Shown: in pieces, positions 10,255 through 20,800 of the stretch
Layout of the letters: every line of letters begins with the position of its first letter
Numbering within the stretch: the first letter of the stretch is position 1
Origin: Acanthaster planci
Lineage: Eukaryota > Echinodermata > Asteroidea > Valvatida > Acanthasteridae
Length of the DNA: 64,000 nt
Direction: 5' to 3'
NCBI RefSeq assembly: GCF_001949145.1
Contig: NW_019091663.1
Coordinates: forward strand, 42,726 to 106,725
The notes under the pieces: model-generated
What the model saw: only the letters and a program-made list of their open reading frames with translations
Database searches by the model: none
What the model was told of the DNA's origin: nothing
Made by a program: the position numbers and the translations under genes

Positions 10255-12197
10255 GTTTGTATCTGCGGCGTACATTATGCAGACAAAAATCGTAATCGTG
10301 CGTCGCAGTTTTGGAGCAAAGTGCAATTGACATTATGACTCACTGCAATTTGAATAATAATTGATCATGTGCACATATGGGCATCCAACATGCGTTCAAC
10401 CGCATCTTACAGCATTTGTGATTATAAATTCTGTCTATCTGTAGGTTGCATAAATATGTCGTCCGTGTCTGATGAAATAAAGGGATGTGGGCTCCATGCA
10501 GTTTAAGCGCATTCAGTTTTCATCAGAAATGCACAAGAAATTATTGGTGCTCTGACTTTTTCTGTATTAATTTCTTTCATTGTTACCATGAGCCAATCAA
10601 CAATAAGCTTTGTCTACTGACGGATTAAAAAGGCGGCAAAACTGGATCCATTGTCTTGCTCAGTACCGGGTGAAAGTGATGTTCCTCGAGCCGAGTTTTT
10701 CCTGTCTTGCAGTTTTTTAATCGACCGAAGATAACTATGACGATCTTTCTAAAGAACGGATAGGCCTACTTGAAGAACTAAAAATTCTTCTGATTAAAAC
10801 AATACTAACAAAGCTTCAAACACCACTTATAAAAACAACCCATCAGTCATCGGGTTTTTTGGACATTAACAAATTCTTTAATTTCTACAAAACAGCCGAC
10901 GTTTTAAGGTTAACAAAGCATCACAAAATTATGGACCATGCATGTTCATTAACTGTACAAATGACCATGGGGAAGATTGAACTGTACTAAAGGTATAAAA
11001 TAGCTGAATGTGTTTTTCCTTTCATTACAACGACATGACATTCATTCGTTTTGACGATTAGAGGTCACGAGAGCCCGCCTAGAAATATAACCCTCGACGC
11101 GTTCTTGACACGGAGGTTTTCATCTGATTGGTTGTTGATTTGTCAGTAGTGAAGCTATGGAGTGAAAGCGGATCCAGGACCAAGTATTCGGGGGAGCTAA
11201 CATTGTTTGGGGAGGGAGCCAAAAATTCGGATCTTGTTTAAAACCTGTAATAATTTTTTGAGGGTGGAGGCTACTCGTTGGGGCTTTTTACACACATTGG
11301 AAGGAAGCTAGGAAATGAAACGATCATGTAAAAAGAACCCTTTTTTGACGGATTCGTTTTTTCGGGGGCATAGCCCCCATTAACCCCAAGGTCCGCCCGT
11401 GTGTAGAAAGATGGCTCGTTAATCATGACTAGTAAGAGATCTCAACCAATTTATCTGTTCAGAAAAACGATCAAAGTGCAATTTGACACTGTTCTGTTTT
11501 ATCACACGTCTGTCTGATGATTTAAGTTGCCTCTAGTCTTTCTTGTAAATTGGTTTTATCTGTGGGTTTGTCTGCTTTTTTATTGATCAGCATTTCTACA
11601 TGCTTAAGCAATACGTCTTGTCCGTTTACAGTGCATTTCCTATATGACTATCTGTGTTGCGTTTGAACAAAACGATACTGCTAATCTAAACGTTTGTTCC
11701 AGAGTTACGTCAGTCTTTATAAAAAGGTTTATCGACAACGCATGTAAATTTTCTGTGCACTTGTGATCACTGCACCGTTAAGTTAATAAGCAGGCCTCTA
11801 ACTGAAGACTTCACTTTCACTAATATAACCTGTAACTCTGAATTCTGTCCAAGATAATCAAAACGTGGGCTTCTACTATGCACCGAAATGAGCTCAGGAC
11901 GGATATAATAATACTTAGCAAGTTGGTGCCTAGCGTGCCCAATTTCAATTTGTCAACGATGTACATGTGGTACAAAAGTGAAAACAACCATCTAAACCAA
12001 ATGACACATAGATTCTGAAAGAACAAATGGCGTGGTACCGTCCGATTTCTGAAAATTGATGTACAAGCTTTCAAAGGTGCAGTTAGTGGTGCGTCGTTCA
12101 ACAACAATCGAAAATCATGCACAAAAGTACGGGCAATAAACTTTGATTCCCCTTATAGATTACAGTAACAAAATTTTTGCTAGAACTCTGCGTGGCG
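10255..12197. other. Gene-free region
   Basis: No supported exon was found here. The stretch at 11160-11400 resembles a decayed transposon: it begins gcggatccaggacc and ends ggcatagcccccattaac ... aggtccgcccg, a style seen in many invertebrate repeats. The rest shows nothing I can name. Confidence 0.6.
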
Positions 12198-13431
12198 TTA
12201 ATGGCCGCCTCGTCCTAACCAACACTTCCTTTTACCATATTCACACCTCTCACACAGTGTCTGTAGATGAGGGGCGGGCCGATCTTTGTTCTGTCCCTTG
12301 CCAGTGACATGCGTGCCGTCCTGTAGCCGCCACATCCTTAAAAAGAAATAACAACATTTCTACATCATGATCCCTTACAAAAAAATACTCGTTAAATTAA
12401 CGGTGATGAAGAGAAATACGGTCAAATTGTTTTAAACGTTGTTTTCCACCTGACTTGCAAACAATGAGATGGTCATGCACACTACGTAGCACGCGTGAAA
12501 CAGCACGTGCAACCAATGTCAAGATATGTTTTCGTCGCAGCGCGCGCCGCAGCGCGGCTCGCACCAGCCGCTCGCTGACCTAGTACGTACCTGCGGACGT
12601 ATACCCGCATACATTGCAAAATCAAGGCGAAGATCGACCTCACGCGGCGTACAAAATAGTGCAGATTTGCTGATATCTTAAGCCGCGTGAGGTCGCTCTT
12701 CGCCTTGATTTTGCAACGTATGCAGGTTTGTACGTACTACTAGGTCAGCGAGCGGCTGGTGCAATCCGCGCTGCGACGAATGACGAACGCCTTGGCCAAG
12801 GCTAGTGTCAAGACCAAGGAGCCCAATTCCACCAAAAGTATGTGTGAAATTTCAGGATCTGCATGACACCAACCATACTAAGTGCAATACCTTGCAAAAC
12901 TCCCTTTGAAATTTGACTGTGTCGGTAAATCTAATCACTGTCCCTAACATGGGCGTCACCACAATGTTTTCTGCATGGAGGGAGCATGACTTTTTACAGG
13001 TGGACAAACACTCATCAATGTAAAAAACCCTGATAAACCATTAATGGTGGAAGTGGTCAATTCCAAAGCATCTTCAAGCAGAGGCAAGCACCTCTTGTCC
13101 CTCCCTCCTTCCCGGCCCCCCGCGACACCCATAGTCCTTACCTTTCTACTGCAACCGCAACCATGCGCTCCAACTCCTCGGGCGGGAACCATAGCTGGTT
13201 GGGCGATTGACACTTCTGGCACTTCTGCTGCCAGTTCTTGGCAATGCGCTGGCCGCGCAGGTCTAGCGTCAGCCACGCCAGGTAAGTGCTCCACGAGTTA
13301 TTGCAGTTGTGGCAGCCACGGCAGATGGCCCTGCCATGGACCGTCTGGAAAGCATACTGTCTAGGGATGGACCGAGGGTCAACTGGCTCTTCAAAGTCTT
13401 CCTCCATTACCGCCCTGATGATTCTTGCCAT
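12198..13431 (-). CDS. 3CxxC-type zinc-finger protein, RTP/ZAR1-like (2 coding exons)
   Basis: The exons are 13431-13142 and 12336-12198, joined in phase 2, giving 142 residues with a stop. Zinc ligands are visible as CHNC (residues 40-43, preceded by C37), CQKC (71-74) and CERC (125-128), with a last Cys at 135. The spacing and the W in NNSWSTY match the zf-3CxxC domain of receptor-transporting proteins and zygote-arrest proteins. The ending PHLQTLCERCEYGKRKC is especially close to the family's final motif. Exon 2 was found only by following the splice site. Members bind RNA or help receptors reach the surface; the role here is unknown. The start is the first ATG after a strong acceptor near 13488 (long T tract then catccag). 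The frame is open back to that acceptor, so an upstream coding exon cannot be excluded. Confidence 0.85.
12531..12780. mobile_element. Foldback / MITE-like element, about 250 bp
   Basis: The left arm (12531-12650) and right arm (12681-12780) are inverse copies. Both ends read ttcgtcgcagcgcg toward the centre, and they share accagccgctcgctgaccta and ttgcaaaatcaaggcgaaga. The loop is about 30 bp. The left arm has a small insertion relative to the right. It lies in the intron of the 3CxxC gene. There is no coding capacity, so it is non-autonomous. Confidence 0.85.
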
Positions 13432-14504
13432 TTTTTCTCTTACTAGATGAGCTACACACAGAAGTACTATGTGCTTCCTTGCGGCCTGGATGAAAAAAAA
13501 AATACATTTTCCATTTTCGAAGTACATTGAGAAATCACTGTCTAAGGAAATGCGAGCAAATCGTAGCCGCTGCATGGTTACGTAATAAAAGCGTTAGAAG
13601 GTTTCATATCAGTTCTAGGAAGCACCTACACACGAGACCCGCGGATTTATTTTTTTAGTTTGTTAAAATACAAAAAAGGCCAACATGCTCGCTGAGGGGA
13701 ATGCTGACTTTTTTCCACATGATTTTAGGGCATTTTAAAAGTTTTGTATAATGTTTGTACTATTCAGGTGTACTAGGCAGGTGTTTATAACGACACGCTG
13801 TCGCGATTAATGATTCGATGAGCATTCCTATTTAATACAGTATGCTTGAGCAGATATATCAAGTCAACCTTTTTGTACAATAAAGACTGCAATAAACCGA
13901 TAACAAAATGTCTAAATTTGCAAATTTGTTAATAAAGGTACATTGGCGTTGCTAGGAATTTTCTAGGGGGCACAAAGAGGGCACCAGCATCTCATGGAGG
14001 GGGTACCAGCTTTCAGTGTTGTTTTTTTTGGGGGGGGCAGCATTTGTTAGCCTTGTTCAATATCCATTCATCCATTTTTATTTGGTGTCGGGGCACCTGA
14101 GGGGCACCGGGAATTTGTAAGGGGGGAGGGGGCACATGCTCCTGTATAGGTAACTTTAATGTCCTGAACCAATGGGAGGGGTTTACAGTGGATTTTAACA
14201 GAATTACGGTCCATTTTAACAGAATTGGTGTCGAAATGACCACAAAATACTACTGGAGAAATTTCCAAAGGTTCAACGCTGATAACAAATGCGATTGAGA
14301 CCGTACAAAAGAAAATGTCGGGGGGGGGGTCCTTTCCCTGCTCTTTTGGGTTGTAGGGTTCAGACCACGGTGTTTCCCACTTAGAAACACGTTTTGTACA
14401 ATTTTATACTCCATCAATTTATGAAAACAATTTGACGTCCTCTTTGGGACAAGCGCAGGTTTTCGAATATTCCATTTCTTTACACGGTATATTCCTTCTC
14501 AACT

Positions 14505-14660
14505 GTCCTTACTTTTCTAAAAGACAGAGGGCACTCTTGCTGTGATGTCAATCAAAAAGGAGACACTACCTGGTTTAAATGGTTGCTATCCAAATATTCA
14601 ATTCCAAAATTCGCTAATTAAAAACCTTATGCAGAAAGAGTTGCTCGATTAGTTGCCATG
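14505..14660 (+). repeat. Dispersed repeat family B, short copy
   Basis: The word gagggcactcttgctgtgat at 14528 matches gagggcactgttgctgtgat at about 60487 and, less well, 5726. A weaker match, agagttgctcg against agggttgctcg near 60597, follows. It is too short and diverged to delimit. Confidence 0.5.
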
Positions 14661-15989
14661 TACTCACGCAATGATGAATCCCTTAAGAGCAGGAAAATTT
14701 AAATTAAACAACAAAATACCAAACCATTCAAACACTTTTGTTTATTTTTGCACAGATCAATGCCACAGTGACATCTCATTGCGATTTTCCCCCAATTTTT
14801 TTTTTTTTATTATTCACACGTAAAACGACCCTCATCCCCAAAGGAAAGTGCTAGTCACCATTTTCGAGGTGTCGGTGCTTTTTATTCCTGAAGAAGGCTC
14901 CATTCCTTATAAGGTAAGATATATCGAGCCCCTTGTCTGCCTCCCTCCCCCTGCTGGAAATGTGCTAATTAAAGACAGTTACATCAAATCATCAAATGAC
15001 ATCAAATATTAAAAACAATGAATTTCACTCGAGTATCAGACTTAGATTATTTGCCTCAAAGCCCGGATTTACTTCATTGGGGATCATCTCTGGGGAACTG
15101 CGTACGGGTACCACTAAAGCCTCTTCTGTCCGACTACAATTTCTGGGGAAATATACGACCAACGCCTTTTGTCTCTTGCTAAGCGCGTGCCATTACCCAA
15201 TTTCAAACAGTTCGTGAAGCATGCAATGAATGACACTATGTATGTGCAAGTATGTACTCGTCTTGTACCCAATGCCTCTCTGCAAGACTTACTCCGTAAG
15301 ATCCGACTCAGTCAGGTTGAGCCTTGCAGTAGACCGCCTTGTGAAACGCAAAGGACAAAACTGTAGGGACGAGAATGACCGTCCAGTAATTTTTACACGG
15401 CGAGATGCAAACCTTGTGATAAGGAATCGTTACGGAGTGAATTCTGCTTTTGTTGACATAAAAATACATTCAACCCATCGATTGCAACATCGTGCTCTTA
15501 TCCGTCCAGGGGAATCCCCGTTTTGGTTTCTATGTTTCCGATCTTGGGAGCCGCGTGATAGACACGTGCGCGTGCGCAAGTCATGATTAATAATGTTGTA
15601 CGGAGGCCAGTGTTAGCCTTTGCAAAGGTATAGTTGAGTCTCTACGGGTGCGGTGGGGGGGGGCAGCCTGCTCTGACGCCATCAATCAGCCAATCCACCC
15701 ACCATGTACATAAAGATTTTATTTATTTCCTTCGCTTTTCAGAACAGATTGGACAGCAAGAAATGTTGATTCTGTGCATACACTTAGACCATGTAGCACT
15801 TGCAACCTGAAAAAAACTCCTCTTCATCGTAGCTGTAGCCCACAGCTCACTTTTGATCAGTGTGCGTATGCACTTTACAAATCTGAGTCCCACCCCCACA
15901 ACTTCGTTCCCACCAGTACACGTATTTCTTTGCACCCGCGTCACTTGTCTCCCCCGGCGCCGGCCGGGCACTACCAATAAGCCGTTTGC

Positions 15990-16150
15990 GAGTTAAATTT
16001 ACATATGATGCAAGATGTGGGGCGGAAAGAGCCCCCACCCACCTTTGTGTTGGTCATTGTTTGATCGGAATCTCAGGAATTCTTTACAGACTTCTGGGGG
16101 TGTATGTTAGTCAATAGTCTAGAGTGTGTGTAGGGATTGGACATGGGGGG
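15990..16150 (-). repeat. Dispersed repeat family A, copy 2
   Basis: This is the inverse of 4893-5075. It shares the words tgtttgatcggaatctcagg and aattctttacagacttctgg in the same order and ends in a G tract. It directly abuts the foldback element that begins at about 16191. Confidence 0.85.
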
Positions 16151-16190
16151 GGGTACCCATCGGCCCCATCTCGTGCACGGTATCTGAATT

Positions 16191-16530
16191 TGAATAAAAT
16201 CTGGTACACTGAGTTCTTTAAATTCACGTGAACATAACAACTTGAATTCTCCATACTAAAACCACCGTTGCTATACCTCGTGATTCGGGGCAAGCTTTTG
16301 CTTAGTTACATAAGTTAAGAGACGCCTTGCAACAATATACATGTACTGTTCTCCATGGATAAGAACGGCACTGAGGAACCAGTCCATTCCAGAGAAGGTG
16401 GTCGGTATGCAAAAGCTTGCCCCGAATCACGAGGTATATAGCAACAGTGTCTTTAGTCTGGGGAATTCAAATTATGTTTCCGAGCAATTAGCTAACACAC
16501 TGAGTTTATATCAGATTGTCTTCAAATTTA
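16191..16530. mobile_element. Foldback element with about 115-bp arms
   Basis: The arms are 16191-16302 and 16408-16530. The inner ends are near perfect (tacctcgtgattcggggcaa and its inverse); the outer parts are diverged but still align (actgagtt, gaattc, gttgctata blocks). The loop is about 105 bp. No protein is encoded. Confidence 0.8.
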
Positions 16531-17849
16531 ACTCGCAAGTGGCAAATTGCAAAACGACTTTTTCAAATGTTTTATAAAATTAAAAAGTGTTTCAAAGCTT
16601 GTTTAAAGTAATTAATATTGAGTTCCAGTAGAATTCTTACAGAGGCATATCTACTCGAAAGTGAACATATACTTCTGCGGCTTAAGGTTGACTGCATTCA
16701 CGTGCAAATGATGTAGATTAATTATGTTCACCGAATGCCAACGAGGTTTTCAAAGAAAAACGGCAGTACGGTTGCAGTGCAATGTATTGTCTGCTACTCA
16801 GTGTGTTTCATTTCCCGAGCTCTCAGGTTTGCCTGTGCTGATGTTTCAATTTGCCTGTTCTCTAGACTTGAAAACCGTTTGTTATTATAGTTTGGACGGG
16901 CCCAACTTTGATGGGACATATGAATGTCGGGGGCTCGAGCAGGACCAATTTAAAGAGTGCACGGGGCAATTTTCTTAGCAACGAAGGCTCAGGCTTTTTT
17001 GGTCCGGAAATGAACATAATTGCTGGTCCAAGAACGACTAAAAAACTACGCGTTACCATGGCGAGATAGATATGATGTCGAAAGTGTAGAACGTCAAAAT
17101 CTTAGAATATTTCTTCAGAGAGGAAAAGTTATCAGTCACACTGAGGAAGAAAAATATCGAATCGTTAATCGCTGCATGAAACAAAATTCTAGAACATAAA
17201 ATGTTGATTTTTAGGGTTGCAGGCCAGTAAAAAGGCAAAAACAGCAGCGCGGGCGAAATCACAATTTGCATGCACATCAAATTGTCTACGAAATAGAGCA
17301 TTTTGTGGCCCATCAACTTGAGGATTTGTAGAAAAGACAGGTTTAGGACAGGAAAAAGAATACTTGTGTCTGAGTGCTTTTTGGAAATGAAGAAATCGGT
17401 GCTTGAAAACGGAAGTTTTTCGAGAAGGGTAGGCATCGATATTTCAAAATGGCGAGGGGCTTCACGACTAGCTGCTTTTTAGTGGGGGGGGTGACTTTCC
17501 ATGGGAAGAATGGAAATCTGAAAAGAAAACGAACAATCATAAAATGGGCTTTAATTTGATGTGCGTCTCGAACGCAGGTATTTATCACTGTTGGCTAACG
17601 GTTACTTCTGGCGTGCAAACATGATCTCCATGCCTAGCGCCTACAACTGATTAGGATTTCCATTTTTTATAAACAGCTCCCTCTATAGATTTCACTAATT
17701 AATTGTCGGAATCCCAGACGTCTTTATTAGTACATTACATGTTTGCCTCGCAGGAGTACCAGCGGGAAACCCATCTTCGCATCTTCGAGTAACGAAACAA
17801 AGCGGTGTTGTGCATGCAATAAGGAAAACAATAATTTGAATCGTCAGCA

Positions 17850-20800
17850 ATGGGCAAGAAACACAAGAAACATCACAAATCTGAGAAGAATCTGCCAGAT
17901 GTACCAGGTGAGCCATGAAGTAAAAAAGATGAGGGCACAAATATAGGAAAAGCATGACATGCGTGAATCATGTTCTAAAGGTAGGCCTAAGACTAAGAGT
18001 AAGACTAAGTAACGTACGGTCGCGCGTAATGTTTTAGTCTACGATAAAATTTATAAACACTAGGGCAAGGCGGCCTACGCTTAGCCCAGGTTGGACGTTG
18101 TCTTCAGTTGTTTGGTCCTTTAGATTTCATTTGATTTTAAATTTTTAGTAGGCTAGGTTAATCAATGAATTTTTTAACGCCATGGCTGTTGTTATGGCAG
18201 TGGTAACGCATCTCCCATTTTCTATCGTTACGGCACTACAACTGCGCAAGCACGCCAACTTTGCACAGATTTCAGACTTAATTTCCTTTTTAAAAAATCC
18301 TCCAAAGCCTCCGATGAGAAAGGAAAAAAGATTCCTGCTTAGGCCCAGGCCTATACAATTAGAAACCAACATAAAAAATTATGTTATAAAACATAAAAAA
18401 AATAAATAAATAAAATGGTCCAAGCGCAGATTCGAACTCACACACCAGTGGTTCCAAACCTTCCACCTTGACCATACGGCCACAAGCTTTCAGCGATCCA
18501 GGCAATTTTAAAATATATAAAACATTGTGATGATCAGCTAGGTCATCGCACTTGCGCCGTTCAGTGCCGTAACGATAGAAAATGGGAGATGCGTTATGGC
18601 TGCCGTAACAATAGCCACTTCGTTTTTTTAATGACCCGACAAAAACAAACTCACCCCCCAAAAAGTGAATGTTCCCAAGTCTTGTCAGCAGTCATTTTTC
18701 AAATGACATCCCTCACCTTCCTCAGGCACTTCTGACATATTTTAAATCACATTTTTGTCTGCTTTGCCCCCAGGTGGGGCCTACATGTATGATCCCGGGC
18801 CATACTGACACAATCCCACAATTTCTTGGCCCAAACAGACCCCTCTTTTCGAAAGAATCTATAGGGGTACTTTTTATGTGCCTCGGCCTGGCTGAGAATT
18901 TTCCTTGAATTTGGACACTGCACCCTTTATGTTACGCCCCAACTACAGCATCAGTCCCAACTATAGGTGGGGAACTTTTCAACTACATGTAGAGTGCTAC
19001 AGTTGGGCCGGCCCAACTACAGCGCAGAGGTCCAGTGTGCATGTGCCCAGCATGTGCCAAAGTAATATTGTTTACAACGTCATGTCAGACTCTTAGATTA
19101 AGTGCCATATTTTAGAAGAATTGTGTCAAGTGTGAGATGCATAAACTTGGATAAGGTTGAGAAATTTTCTACAGAAGTTGGTCAACAATAGTTGGGCCAG
19201 CCCAACTGCAGCACTACAGTTGGGACTGTCCCAGCTGTTGTTGGGACAAATGTCGGTCCCTTCGGCATCTTACCAACTCGGTGCTTACCAACTTGGCATC
19301 TCATCAACTTGGCACCCAGTCGGTACCTAGCCAACTTGGCACCTTGTCAACTCGGCACCTCAGATTTTGCCTCCGGTCTGCGTTGTCCAACTCGGCACCT
19401 GACTGAATTGCTCGAACCGAAGCAATTAGTTCTAATTCCATACATGTGCTTAGTTAATTTTGGTTGATTTGGAGATTGGGTAGTCCGCATGGATTATGGT
19501 AACCCAATTAGTTCAACAAAGAAATTCACAAAGAAACAAGTTTTTTACGTAAAAGGGAAGATTGAAGGAAACCCATTTATAAATTAAATCCAATTTTAAT
19601 TTTAAAAAGAGAAAAAATAACCCTTGCTTTATCTTGGCAATTCTGTGAAAGCTTGTTATCGAAGTTGCCCCTGTGTCCCCGGCCCCCCTGGCAGAACAGA
19701 CCTAACTCACAAGCCAAGCGGCTACTAGGCCCGACTAATACTCCTATTACTGTGTGGATACACGGCCCAGCCCGCCGTGCGTGCAACACTAGCGACTGGT
19801 CACAGCTTTTGTGAGTATTTGCGGTTCTGAAAAGAACCAGTGGTACTCGACGTTTCGAGCAGTATGCTCTGCTCGTCATCAGGAGATGAGCATACTGCTC
19901 TAAACGTCGAGTACCACTGGTTCTTTTCAGAACCGCAAATACTCACAAAAGAGATATGTCCATGGTGCTACCGCAAACCTACGTTCTATCATACCTCTTC
20001 ACCATGCAAACCTTCAAGACTTATCTTTGGTCGCAGCTTATGAAAATGTCATTTGGTGGTGTGTCTAACTGCCCGAATCCTTCAAAATCCTCCGGCAATT
20101 CCTGTCATTATGTTGAGGCAGTGTAAATAACACTCTTGAGCTGTGCAGTTGATTCAAAAGTAATATCGGGCTGAATTTGTGCTTGACTAAGCAAAAACAA
20201 CGTAAGGTCTAATCCACGACCTTCACGTATGGCATCTTTCGAAATCAGACATGCACTTTTGCCACACACCCTGAATCCTCCAATTCCTCCACTTCGCAGA
20301 AAACGGATTTTGGCGGATTTGGGAGGGTTAGGGTTAAAGATTCTCATTACTTGCCTCAAAGGTTTGAGGTCTCTGTTCAAATTTTAAGCATGCTAAGTGG
20401 CTTTTCTTGAACGCATCACATCAGAGTAGCCAAGAGATTCCAACTGAAGCATGGTTTAATGTGGTCATTAGTCACCAGAGATTTGAGAGCAGAACCCCCA
20501 CTTAAACTTGTTCTGAAAGTCGGAGGCAAGTTGCAAGATGCAAAAACGGGGAAATTTGACATATGTGTGAGCAAGCCGGAGGGCAAGTCGCATCATGCAA
20601 CCTTGGATGACCCCAGGGATCACGCGCCCAAGTCCGAGTCCCACAAGAAGAAGAAAAAGAAGAGGAAGTGGCATGATGTTCAGAACAGCAACTCAGAGCA
20701 GGAAAAGGAGGGAGTGGAGACAGAGGGCAGTCAGGAGGAGCAGCCGATGGAGACAGACGAACCTAAAGAGGACATCAAACAGTTGCTAAGCAACAAGATA

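Larger units (their letters stand above)
13432..17849. other. Intergenic region between the 3CxxC gene and the BRD7/9 gene
   Basis: The two flanking genes point away from each other. I see no supported exon. The region contains a transposon-like stretch with G runs (13945-14340), a short family B match (14520-14560), a family A copy (15990-16150) and a foldback element (16191-16530). The open frames of 60-130 codons here overlap on opposite strands and have no recognisable domains. Confidence 0.6.

Noticed and set aside
10255-10326. N-terminal extension of the orphan protein, starting at 10326
   Set aside because: The codon at 10326 is TTG, not ATG, and nothing else supports a start there. 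The first ATG codons in frame are at 10275 and 10254.
15169-15586. Overlapping open frames of 65-118 codons
   Set aside because: They overlap each other in different frames, have no recognisable motif, and show no splice context or neighbouring exon.
16724-16978. Cys-containing 84-codon frame (ends DQFKECTGQFS)
   Set aside because: The Cys spacing matches no domain I know, there is no signal peptide, and an opposite-strand frame overlaps it. Judged chance.
19192-19467. 91-codon frame with repeated TWHL/NLAP words
   Set aside because: The peptide repetition comes from the CCAACTYGGCACCT minisatellite; no gene context.
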